Positions 1 to 8,500 of a stretch of 23,025 nt of DNA are shown here, piece after piece. The notes under the pieces are model-generated. The model did not search any database. It had not been told where the DNA came from and saw nothing but the letters and a program-made list of their open reading frames with translations. How positions within the stretch are numbered: the stretch's first letter is position 1; each line of letters starts with the position of its first letter. A program made the translations under genes and the position numbers. The stretch lies in assembly GCA_030141605.1 (NCBI GenBank), contig JAQGDQ010001866.1, forward strand, positions 1 through 23,025, given 5' to 3'. The DNA is from Tubiluchus corallicola. Lineage: Eukaryota; Priapulida; Priapulimorpha; Priapulimorphida; Tubiluchidae.

Positions 1-190
1 CTAATGCATAATTAAGTAAAATCACTCTACACATGGACTAATGCATAATTAAGTAAGATCACTCTACACATGGACTAATGCATAATTAAGTAAGATCACT
101 TTACACATGGACTAATGCATAATTAAGTAAAATCACTCTACACATGGACTAATGCATAATTAAGTAAAATCACTCTACACATGGACTAAT
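1..190. repeat. 37-bp tandem repeat, five full units
   Basis: Five near-identical 37-bp units start at 1, 38, 75, 112 and 149, with a broken sixth at 186. Each holds the core ATGCATAATTAAGTAA followed by ATCACTCTACACATGG. Units differ by single substitutions such as A/G in AAGTAAGATC and C/T in CACTTTAC, so the array is young. It lies in the intron just upstream of the first visible dehydrogenase exon and ends about 33 bp before its acceptor. The array is cut by the window edge. A lone diverged unit recurs at 9947-9988. Confidence 0.95.
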
Positions 191-222
191 ATTCTGATTA
201 CCTTACGTCAATTTTTTGACAG

Positions 223-351
223 AAGCTGCCATTCGTGTTGACGCCATGATTGTTCCGGGAATGGCGGGAAACAGTTTTCACAAAATGCTCACAGGAGGCG
301 TGGTTGGAACTGTTGAATTTCTTGGATCAGACGTTAAAAACATTAGCATAG
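223..351 (+). CDS. SORD-like dehydrogenase, first visible exon (catalytic-domain segment)
   Basis: This is an internal exon of a medium-chain dehydrogenase/reductase closest to sorbitol dehydrogenase. The acceptor is TTTTTTGACAG before 223. The first two bases finish a codon and translation then runs from AAIRVDAM to VEFLGSDVKNISI. The donor is AG|GTGCAT at 352, phase 1. The stretch MLTGGVVGTVEFLGSDVK aligns without gaps to the family segment around LGHExxGxVxxVGxxV. The family GHE, whose His and Glu bind the catalytic zinc, reads TGG here. The first catalytic Cys should lie near the exon start, where I see AAIR, so it also looks absent, but that alignment is loose. The exon joins in frame to 4261. 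The start codon and N-terminus are outside the window. Confidence 0.8.
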
Positions 352-712
352 GTGCATGTATGATAATAATTAATTTTTCTAAAAATCTTTCCTCTAACTG
401 GGAGTAGCTATTCTTGCTTCGCTGTTACGCATTACAATTCAATTCTAGTCGGCTTTTTCTCCTGCTTATCCTGTTCTGCTGTGTCTCATTCTTGTCCAAG
501 AGAGATATTGTTCCCATGGGCGTCTCGTACCCTGTTCAAAGCGGTCCTTTGGTATCTCCCTGGTCTGCTCCGTACTCCTACCTTCATTCTGCTCTGTCCG
601 CCATGCTTTCTTATCTTCTGTTGTAGTTCTTTTTAACTTCATTTTGAAAATTTTGTGTCATTTTTGGCTCTTATTTGTTTATTGAGTTTAATGAAGTTCT
701 TCCCTTTTCAGG
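352..712 (+). other. Intron 1, 5' part, no recognised element
   Basis: Intron sequence with a pyrimidine-rich stretch (about 440-640). A 70-codon open frame at 414-626 lacks an ATG at its start and has no family resemblance I recognise. I see no splice or domain support for a gene here. Confidence 0.5.
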
Positions 713-1766
713 CAGTGGCGGCTCGTAGCTAAAATTAGTGGGGGTGCTGCTTCAGAAAATGGTTAGCCATTGTTTTAATACTGGGTAAAACGTAACAAAC
801 ATACGTAATTTTAATGTTGTAGTTATATTTGAAGATCGGTTGTTGAACAGCCTCTTTTCTTAACCCTTTCAGTCCCAAATCATTTTTAATAAGAAAGAAA
901 TTTTTGGCTTGGTACTTTTGTTCCCAATGTATCCTGTGGGATACACAACATTCTTTGTCATATGCAAAAAAACAACGTCCGACTTTTTTAAAAACACAAC
1001 AAAAGCAAAAAATGTGCTTCATTCTGTAACTGCTGATAATTTTTTAAAGTATTTAAGACACTTAGTATGCACGCTATGCTGATCTGTACGAAGTCGTCTC
1101 TAAAGTACAGTACCTTGCGCAGTTTTTGCTACGTAGGTTTTCTAGTTTGCCATTTTATCACTATTTTAAGTCTATTGTTATTGGCTTAAATCAAAATAAC
1201 CATTAACAGATCAAATAACTGTCAGTTTTAAAATTTTATTAATTTTAAAGGCAGAGAATATTCTCGTATCCCACGGGATACAACGGGTATGAAAGGGTTA
1301 ACTGTAACTTTCTCATGGAGAAACAACTGTCAAAAATTAAGCTGTTGTTGTTCACTTAGAGTTACAGAACTTATTTCTTGGGGATGCAAGGCGTCCATTA
1401 TTAAATAATCTATGTTTTAGGCACGCGCGCTAAGTTTACACTTTATCACATCCAAGAATATGACAATACACGGTAAGCACGTGGCAACTGTTACTGTGAT
1501 AGACACAGTACTCTTCTACATAGAAGCAGACGCTAGCGTACAGCGAGTTATCTAAGACATGTGGGCATGGCCGCATGCGCACAACAGCCAAACACCACGT
1601 TGCTTAGGCTGTAAAGCAAACAGTACTTCACCCACGTGCTTTGGTTCTGCACAAGTATAAAGAAAGAACTAAAGAAAAAAGACTTATTATATTGATATTA
1701 TCGATAATAATGAGTGAGAAAAGGGGGCGCTGCAGTTCCACAGTACCTACACACGAGACGCCACTG
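713..1766. mobile_element. hAT-like non-autonomous DNA transposon (MITE)
   Basis: The left end CAGTGGCGGCTCGT at 713 and the inverse of the right end, CAGTGGCGTCTCGT finishing at 1766, form a 14-bp terminal inverted repeat with one mismatch. The flanking octamers are TTTTCAGG (705-712) and CTGTCAGG (1767-1774), an 8-bp target duplication with two mismatches, as expected for an old hAT insertion. No transposase frame is present. The element carries a nested insertion at 864-1297. Its right third is repeated in inverted orientation at 14334-14625, showing it belongs to a dispersed family. Superfamily assignment rests only on TIR style and duplication length. Confidence 0.7.
864..1297. mobile_element. 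piggyBac-like MITE nested in the hAT-like element
   Basis: The element begins CCCTTTCAGTCCC and its inverted right end reads CCCTTTCATACCC. It is bounded on both sides by TTAA (860-863 and 1298-1301). A CCC terminus with an exact TTAA target duplication is the hallmark of piggyBac insertions. Each end also carries an internal near-palindrome, TGTATCCTGTGGGATAC at 928-944 and GTATCCCACGGGATAC at 1266-1281. At 434 bp and with no open frame it is non-autonomous. Because it interrupts the hAT-like element, it inserted later. Confidence 0.75.
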
Positions 1767-1924
1767 CTGTCAGGTGAAGACATCATTTGTCTTCTGCATT
1801 TACGCTTCATTCCATTTCAAATTATGTTCTGACTTAGTCTGTTATCTGTTCCATTCTATTTCATTTCTTCCTATCTAATAATGTTCTTTCCATCCCGTCT
1901 CATTCCATACGATCTCATCCCTTT

Positions 1925-2960
1925 GCATCATATCACGAACATCACATCACAAAATTTTAATATATGATATCACATCTGATCTTGTCACACTGCATCCCAT
2001 CATACTGCATCACATCACATCGCATCACATCACATCACAATACAATACATTGTTACGGGGGCAAAATGCCATTTTTTCACCCCTCCCCACTACATTGTGG
2101 TGGTTCGATCCACTAGGAAGCCATTGCATATCAACTATAAGCAGCTGGTATGGAATGGCATCATCGGCTCATTGGGTTGGCAGGCAGGGGCGTTTTCCAC
2201 CTCAGCACCTGCTCCGTAATGACAACTGGCAAGGAGCACAATGGAGTAGATATCTGGCGAGTTACTCACAGATACGCCATGACGTGCATATCAGCACCAC
2301 CCACTCAACGTTACAATATCATATCACATCATATTCCGTCATGTCACGTCACATCATCAACACCTTACATCACGTCACATCGCATTACAGCACAGCACAT
2401 CGCATTACGTCACATAAATTTTAAAATATGATATCACATCACATCACATCCCGTCACGTCACGTCACGTCACGTCACATGCCATCCTATTATATCACATA
2501 ATATTGCATCGCCTCACATCAGGTCGCATTACATTACATTATATCATGTCTTGCCACATTGCATCACCTCACATTACCCGAATTTAAAAATATATCACAT
2601 CACATCACATCCCAGCATGTCACATCCCATCATATTACATTACATCACATCGCATCACATCGCCTCACATCACATCGCATCACATTACGTCGTATCACAT
2701 TACAATGCATAATATCATGTCACATCACATCGTATCACATTACATCATCAACACATTGCATCACGCCACATCGCAACACAGCACAGCAGTGATACAGAAT
2801 CAGATACATCATGTCAAATCTCAATTTTTCACTGTGAATTTGACTCCATCTCGTTGCATCGCATCTCATTTAATAACATTTTAATAACATTACATAACGT
2901 AACATTTTAATAACATTCCATAACGTCACATTCCTCCTCATCCCGTGCCATGCTATTCAG
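1925..2960. repeat. CATCA-type pentanucleotide satellite
   Basis: Degenerate tandem CATCA/CATCG/CGTCA pentamers run at about 1925-2047 and again at about 2290-2800, decaying to loosely related TAACATT text by 2960. Several sub-blocks contain GTCAC runs (2454-2478). The open frames reading as His/Ser/Thr repeats on the + strand are by-products of the 5-bp period. A non-repetitive, GC-richer segment splits the array at 2048-2285. Confidence 0.9.
2048..2285. other. GC-richer unique segment inside the pentanucleotide satellite
   Basis: About 240 bp of non-satellite sequence sits between two blocks of the pentanucleotide array. It contains GGTTCGATCC at 2102-2111, a good match to a Pol III B box, but the surrounding bases give a six-base loop and no cloverleaf. 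It could be an inserted SINE fragment or a copy of host sequence. I recognise no protein domain in it. Confidence 0.4.
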
Positions 2961-3033
2961 GCCTATTCTATCACATTCTTAGTTGAGACCACAATAATCT
3001 TACTTATTAATATGTAAACTCCAATGCCTTTAT

Positions 3034-4260
3034 AATGATTACAGGTGACATTACAATTTTACTCATTTTACCTGATTATTATTACCTGGCAATGATTACA
3101 GGTGACATTACAATTTTACACCATTTTACCTGATTATTATTACCTGGCAATGATTACAGGTGACATTACAATTTTACTCCTTTTACCTGATTATTATTAC
3201 CTGGCAGTGATTACAGGTGACATTACAATTTTACACCATTTTACCTGATTATTATTACCTGGCAATGATTACAGGTGACATTACAATTTTACACCATTTT
3301 ACCTGATTATTATTACCTGGCAATGATTGCAGGTGACATTACAATTTTACTCCTTTTACCTGATTATTATTACCTGGCAGTGATTACAGGTGACATTACA
3401 ATTTTACACCTTTTTACCTGATTATTATTACCTGGCAATGATTGCAGGTGACATTACAATTTTACACCATTTTACCTGATTATTATTACCTGGCAATGAT
3501 TGCAGGTGACATTACAATTTTACACCTTTTTACCTGATTATTATTACCTGGCAATGATTACAGGTGACATTACAATTTTACTCCTTTTACCTGATTATTA
3601 TTACCTGGCAATGATTACAGGTGACATTACAATTTTACACCTTTTTACCTGATTATTATTACCTGGCAATGATTACAGGTGACATTACAATTTTACACCT
3701 TTTTACCTGATTATTATTACCTGGCAATGATTACAGGTGACATTACAATTTTACACCTTTTTACCTGATTATTATTACCTGGCAATGATTACAGGTGACA
3801 TTACAATTTTACTCCTTTTACCTGATTATTATTACCTGGCAGTGATTACAGGTGACATTACAATTTTACACCTTTTTACCTGATTATTATTACCTGGCAA
3901 TGATTGCAGGTGACATTACAATTTTACTCCTTTTACCTGATTATTATTACCTGGCAATGATTACAGGTGACATTACAATTTTACTCATTTTACCTGACTA
4001 TTATTACCTGGCAATGATTACAGGTGACATTACAATTTTACACCATTTTACCTGATTATTATTACCTGGCAATGATTGCAGGTGACATTACAATTTTACT
4101 CCTTTTACCTGATTATTATTACCTGGCAATGATTACAGGTGACATTACAATTTTACACCATTTTACCTGATTATTATTACCTGGCAATGATTACAGGTGA
4201 CATTACAATTTTACACCTTTTTACCTGATTATTATTATTATTACCTGGCAATGATTGCAG
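3034..4260 (+). repeat. 57-bp tandem array copying the next exon's 3' splice site
   Basis: About 21 units of 57-58 bp each contain TTACCTGGCAATGATTRCAG followed by GTGACAT and TACAATTTTACA. The same text ends the intron at 4260, and the following exon begins GTGACATGGTCACAATTGGACA. Every unit therefore carries the acceptor plus about 19 bases of exon-like sequence lacking one GGT triplet. Copies vary at a few positions (GATTACAG/GATTGCAG, ACTCC/ACACC, CCATT/CCTTTT). The unit also holds ACCTG and CAGGT ten bases apart, able to pair around the AG. The last unit has an expanded TTATTATTATTATTA. Confidence 0.95.
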
Positions 4261-4414
4261 GTGACATGGTCACAATTGGACAACGAAGCCACTGCAGCAA
4301 ATGCGAGATCTGTAAAGCTGGAAGAAGTAATATTTGTGTGGCTTCCTCGTCCAGGCGTTTCTACAAACGAAATGACTTACTCTATTGTGTGCAATCAGCC
4401 AATGCTTGTTACAG
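4261..4414 (+). CDS. SORD-like dehydrogenase exon 2, structural zinc lobe
   Basis: Phase-1 entry joins the previous exon as SIGDMVTIG, matching the family GDRVAIEPG turn. The exon encodes SHCSKCEICKAGRSNIC: four cysteines spaced C-x2-C-x2-C-x7-C, the classic structural zinc lobe of alcohol/sorbitol/threonine dehydrogenases. All four are intact. The following RRFYKRNDLLYCVQSANACYR corresponds to the strand and Cys-Tyr-Lys-Leu-Pro region of sorbitol dehydrogenase, with a few residues deleted. The acceptor is GATTGCAG at 4260; the donor is ACAG|GTATTT at 4415, phase 2. The acceptor has a poor pyrimidine tract and is preceded by about 21 tandem copies of itself. Confidence 0.88.
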
Positions 4415-4432
4415 GTATTTTAACATAAGTAG

Positions 4433-5290
4433 TATGAACATAATATAACGTAACGGAACTTAATGACAGGACATAACAGGACATAACATGACATGATTGA
4501 CATGACAAGACGTAATATAACATAAAATAACAAAACATAATAAAATATAACTTAACGTAACGTTACTTAAAAACAGGGCATAACATCATGACATGTCATG
4601 ATATGACATGATATGACATGACAAGACGTAACATGACATAAAATAACATAACATAATATAATATAACGTAACGTAACTTAATAACAGGACATAACAGGAC
4701 ATAACATGACATGATATGACATGACAAGACGTAATATAACATAAAATAACAAAACATAATAAAATATAACTTAACGTAACGTTACTTAAAAACAGGGCAT
4801 AACATCATGACATGTCATGATATGACATGATATGACATGACAAGACGTAACATGACATAAAATAACATAACATAATATAATATAACGTAACGTAACTTAA
4901 TAACAGGACATAATATGACATGATATGATATGACAAGACGTAACATAACATAACATAGCATAACATAATATAATATAACATAACGTAACGTAACTTAATA
5001 ACAGGACTTAACATGACATGTCATGATATGACATGACAAGATGTAACATAACATAAAATAACATAATATAATATAACATAACGTAACGTAGCTTAATAAC
5101 AGCACATAACATGACATGTCATGATATGACATGACAAGACGTAACATAACATAATATAACGTAACGTAACTTAATAACAGGACATAACATGACATGATAT
5201 GACATGACAAGATTTAACATAACATAAAAAAACATAACATAATATAGTATAACATAACGTAACGTAACGTAACGTAACGTAACATTATGT
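4433..5290. repeat. AACAT-type pentanucleotide satellite with 219-bp higher-order unit
   Basis: Tandem TAACA/TGACA/CGTAA pentamers start about 20 bp after the exon-2 donor. A segment of about 219 bp containing ACTTAAAAACAGGGCATAAC is repeated almost exactly (around 4562 and 4781). Palindromic CATGACATGTCATG recurs several times. The array closes with five CGTAA pentamers at about 5258-5283. The minus-strand Met/Leu/Cys/Tyr-rich open frames here are repeat by-products. Confidence 0.9.
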
Positions 5291-5606
5291 AACATAAATA
5301 GTTGTAGTAGTAGTAGTATTAGTGCTGTTAAAAATAAATGTTCATTAACACAAAACCTTGCTTTTAAGCTACATGTAGTTCGAAAAAGGTAATCTTAGTA
5401 TGATGTAGTATGAGCCTGATTTAAGGTAAGGAGAGTTGACATAATATGGACTCTTAATTTGTTTTGCATTTCCAGGACTAGCAGCGTAAGTGAGCTAAGA
5501 GAAGTGGTATGCTGTTTGAATATGTTAGAAATACGGTAATGTCAGTACATGTAGTAGTGATTGCAGCTTTGACCATATAACAATTTAATGTGAGTAGTAC
5601 GGATCT
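5291..5606 (+). other. Intron 2, unique stretch
   Basis: Contains a short (GTA)n run near 5303-5320. Around 5466-5492 there is an acceptor-like TTTCCAG followed ten bases later by GTAAGT. A 10-base exon would break the reading frame between flanking coding exons, so I do not call it. Nothing else is recognised. Confidence 0.4.
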
Positions 5607-6249
5607 TCAGGCACGTCAGTGCTAATAGTATGGATGTGTAGTTTCTGAGACACTTCTCATACTATAAGAACAGTGTGTGCCTTATAATTATGATCTTGAA
5701 GATTTTGTGACCTTTTCAGCCAGTTCACTGTTAATAGTATGGATGTGTAGTTTCTGAGACACTTCTCATATTATAAGATCAGAGTGTGCCTTATAATTAT
5801 GATTTTGAAGATTTTAAGACCTTTTCACCCAGTTCACTGTTAATAGTATGGATGTGTAGTATCTGAGACACTTCTCATATTATAAGATCAGAGTGTGCCT
5901 TATAATTGTGATTTTGAAGATTTTGAGACCTTTTCACCCAGTTCACTGTTAATAGTATGGATGTGTAGTTTCTGAGACACTTCTCATATTATAAGATCAG
6001 GTGTGCCTTATAATTATGATTTTGAAGATTTTGACCTTTTCACCAGTTCACTGTTAATAGTATGGATGTGTAGTTTCTGAGACACTTCTCATATTATAAG
6101 ATCAGAGTGTGCCTTATAATTATGATTTTGAAGATTTTAAGACCTTTTCACCCAGTTCACTGTTAATAGTATGGATGTGTAGTTTCTGAGACACTTCTCA
6201 TATTATAAGATCAGAGTGTGCCTTATAATTATGATTTTGAAGATTTTGT
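5607..6249. repeat. 109-bp tandem repeat, about six units
   Basis: The phrase CAGTTCACTGTTAATAGTAT recurs at 5721, 5830, 5939, 6044 and 6153, a period of 109 bp with one 105-bp unit. A diverged first unit starts near 5610. Each unit contains TCTGAGACACTTCTCATA and a TTATAATTATGATTTTGAAG segment. The array ends in GAAGATTTTGTTTTG. It has no long open frame and no similarity I recognise to the other arrays. Confidence 0.93.
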
Positions 6250-7185
6250 TTTGTTTGTTTGTTGGTGTGTGTTTAACTGGCTGCAGTAGGTGAGAATGCT
6301 ATGAACTTATGGTATTAATTTAGAAGCGTTTGCACATAGATTGAGACATGGACTAATAGCATGGACAATTAAAAATAAATTACCATTAGTAGTAAGGACT
6401 TGAAGATTCTTGAGCAGTGGCACAGACATGTACAAGTTAACATCAATAGTGTGGACCTTGAGATGTAGGTTTGATTAGTACTGATAAATCAGCTTTAGGA
6501 ATAGTAAGTAAGTAAGTTTATTAGTTTATCACCATTTTTAAAATAGCAAAATATATAACCAAAAGATTTATAAATATGTACAACATACAATAATATTACA
6601 AAATGCAAAAGTAATTATTGATTAGTGGTGAAAGGGTGGCGAAAGAACTATAAGTTATCAAGGTCAGCCACCCTCTCAGAATTGTTACTAATATAATTAA
6701 TTAGTTAATGGCGCATGTACCAGGTAATTAAAAATTATCAGATTTTGCATTTAAGACGAATGAAAATTGAATTATTATACGAATGTGTTAGTTTATAATA
6801 AAATAATGTTCAATAATGGGAAAGAAGAGACACACGTGACTATCTTTAAATAATAATTTAACCATTACGTATTTAAAATTAATGTTATGAGGACCTAGAG
6901 CCAAAGGAAGAAAAAAAATAATTTTCCGCTTGTAGCTAGCAAAAGTGGATAAACATGTATGTTTAGTCATGAGAAAAAAGAGTTGAAAGAAAAGTATCTT
7001 ATAATTCTTTAGGATTAGCGTTCATTATTGCATAATATTAAAGTCTAAAGATATACAAAAGGTGTATATCTCATAGTATCATACGAGGCACAATTTGCAT
7101 ATATATATATTCTAACTAGTGCAAAAAATACTGCGCCAGTTGTGATGACGACAATGTTAATTACAACAGTATTTAATTTTCCTAG
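6250..7185 (+). other. Intron 2, 3' part, with possible LINE-tail fragment at 6505-6680
   Basis: Mostly AT-rich unique sequence. At 6505-6520 a tetranucleotide run (AAGTAAGTAAGT) leads into TTTATTAGTTTATCACC. Read on the minus strand this resembles a LINE 3' end with a TTAC-type tail. Downstream, AGGGTGGC at 6633-6640 can pair perfectly with GCCACCCT at 6667-6674, an 8-bp stem. I have no coding evidence for the assignment. The rest of the interval holds nothing I recognise. Confidence 0.3.
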
Positions 7186-7304
7186 GTTACCATATGGAGT
7201 TCCATTATATACGACAATTTTCTTGCAAGAAGTTTCTAGTGCAGTTTATGTTTGCCAGAGGGCAGCTATAGCACCAGGCACCACTGTACTAATCTGTGGC
7301 TCAG
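7186..7304 (+). CDS. SORD-like dehydrogenase exon 3, hinge into the Rossmann domain
   Basis: The acceptor AATTTTCCTAG precedes a single G that completes an Arg codon with the previous exon, giving ACYRLPYGVPL. The exon then reads IFLQEVSSAVYVCQRA and IAPGTTVLICGS. It aligns to the family YKLPDNVxxEEGALxEPLSVxxHACRRA and the first Rossmann beta-strand. The active-site Glu of the family EP motif is Gln here, and Pro is Glu. The donor is CAG|GTATAA at 7305, phase 1. The Rossmann glycine loop is split across the next intron. Confidence 0.85.
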
Positions 7305-7755
7305 GTATAATGAATAAACTGAGCTGACTTGAAATAACCTTGAATTTTAGGTACATTTGCATAATTTTGCTACGTACCATAAGCGTTTGGAGATATTCAG
7401 TTTGGCCCAATAACTAAATCGTGTGTTAGCAGTTTATATGCATGAATACATGCAATGTGGCGTATCACAAGGATCCACCTTGGGACCACTACTTTTTCTT
7501 ATCTACATTAATGAAATTTTGTGTTTTGTTTCTCTCGGTAGGCTCGTAGAGAAAACCAGAAAATACTTCGTCAAATTAAACTAGTTTATTATGCGAGAAT
7601 TCTACAACAGAAAAGTATGAAGGAACGCGAAATGTTTACAGTAAACTTGAAAATCTGGAAAACGTTTGAGTGTATCTGAAAATACAGGTATACAAGAGAA
7701 TGTGGAAGCGTGCGTCCATGCGAATCTGTGTGTGTGTGTCTCAGCGGCGCCAGAG
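7305..7755 (+). other. Intron 3, 5' part
   Basis: Apart from the reverse-transcriptase fragment at 7456-7518, this is AT-rich sequence with a short (GT)n run near 7727-7740. I recognise no gene. Overlapping open frames on both strands at 7602-8028 lack domain resemblance and cross the heat-shock-element cluster. Confidence 0.4.
7456..7518 (+). pseudogene. LINE reverse-transcriptase fragment (motif with QGSxLGPLLF)
   Basis: The + strand translation reads CGVSQGSTLGPLLFLIYI then NEI. This matches the highly conserved reverse-transcriptase block GVPQGSxLGPLLFLIYINDL of non-LTR retrotransposons of the CR1/Jockey kind. Similarity fades on both sides within about 20 codons and the frame stops soon after, so this is a short fossil. 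It sits in an intron in sense orientation. The clade cannot be set from 21 residues. Confidence 0.85.
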
Positions 7756-7830
7756 AACCTTCTAGACGTTCCTTTCCAGAATATTCTACACGGTAAGACG
7801 ATTATTCTAACGGAACATTCTATAATGTTC
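7755..7830. promoter_or_regulatory. Cluster of heat-shock-element-like GAA/TTC arrays
   Basis: Three blocks fit the alternating nGAAn pentamer rule for heat-shock factor binding. At 7755-7772 the sequence is GAAccTTCtaGACgtTCC, with the last two pentamers imperfect. At 7774-7786 it is TTCcaGAAtaTTC, a perfect three-site element. At 7813-7830 it is GAAcaTTCtaTAAtgTTC, with one imperfect pentamer. Such clustering within 76 bp is unusual for random AT-rich intron sequence. No transcription start or associated gene is evident. Confidence 0.5.
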
Positions 7831-8030
7831 CATGTAATTCTAATAGACGCCAGCGATCTCCACAACATGAAGCCTACATGTTGCCTCCATCTTGTTACTG
7901 ATTTGAATACACGCTTTTCTACTAAAGATAAGCCTTTGCCTTGTCATACAGAAAGAAGTCAACGAGAACCAAATTCGTTTCATAGTAGGTCTAGTACATG
8001 TTTTGCCAAGTGGCAGGGCCTCAAGTAGTT

Positions 8031-8168
8031 AACAAAAGCCAAATAGGTAAAGAATAAACGTATCAGAAAGGAAATTGATACAATGACTTAAGCACTAATT
8101 ATATATTTACAAAAGCAAAATAGGTAGTGAATAAGCGGACTTGAAGAAAAAAACTTGATACAGTAACA
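8031..8168. repeat. Diverged tandem duplication, about 80 bp
   Basis: ACAAAAGCCAAATAGGTAAAG at the left and ACAAAAGCAAAATAGGTAGT about 79 bp later begin two related copies. Both continue through GAATAAxCG and end in TTGATACAxTxAC. Divergence is substantial, so this is an older duplication than the other arrays. It lies in intron 3 and encodes nothing recognised. Confidence 0.6.
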
Positions 8169-8372
8169 AATAGCTAAGTGTTTGAGAATAAAGGAATTGA
8201 GTTGCTTTGCAAATTAAGAGAAGGCTTATTAGGGTACATAGATAAACTTTCTTTTATTAATAAGTCCCAGTTATTTGTAGCTCTGGTCACAATGCTGAAA
8301 TTATTAAAATCAGCTTTGTGGCCAGAGGCACAAATTTATGTGCCTGTAATAAAATGTTGATTTTGTTTGCAG

Positions 8373-8438
8373 ATTCAAACTGTCTATTAATGATTAAAGT
8401 AGCCAAAGCTTTCGGTGCAGAACACATTTGCATTGCAG
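8373..8438 (+). CDS. SORD-like dehydrogenase exon 4, Rossmann glycine loop and helix
   Basis: A 66-bp exon with acceptor TTTTGTTTGCAG and donor GCAG|GTAAGA, phase 1 on both sides. Joined to the previous exon it reads ICGSDSNCLLMIKVAKAF then GAEHICIA. The family sequence is VCGAGPIGxxxLLVAKAxGAxxVxxTD. Helix residues VAKAFGA are well kept. The nucleotide-binding glycines are not: GAGPIG becomes GSDSNC, and the Asp that grips the NAD ribose after beta-2 becomes Ala across the next junction. The exon is undamaged, with no stop or frameshift. Confidence 0.8.
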
Positions 8439-8500
8439 GTAAGATGTTGTTTCAATGCTTTTAAACGTAAGTGTGTAAGATGCAGTGAGACCTTACTTAT

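Noticed and set aside
2102-2111. tRNA gene suggested by GGTTCGATCC
   Set aside because: The B box is good, but the T loop would have six bases and no acceptor, D or anticodon arms can be drawn around it.
2050-2792. His/Ser/Thr-rich open frames over the CATCA satellite
   Set aside because: A 5-bp period leaves frames with few stops; composition is wholly set by the repeat.
4560-5200. p53-family response elements in repeated TGACATGTCA
   Set aside because: Only 8 of 10 positions fit the half-site rule, and the motif is generated by the pentanucleotide satellite.
4805-5210. Minus-strand Met/Leu/Tyr/Cys-rich open frames
   Set aside because: By-products of the AACAT-type satellite.
5466-5496. 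Ten-base micro-exon between TTTCCAG and GTAAGT
   Set aside because: Inclusion would shift the dehydrogenase frame, exons 2 and 3 already join in phase, and chance occurrence is likely.
7602-8028. Overlapping 88- and 120-codon open frames on both strands
   Set aside because: No recognised domain and no splice context; they overlap the heat-shock-element cluster and lack similarity to the flanking gene.
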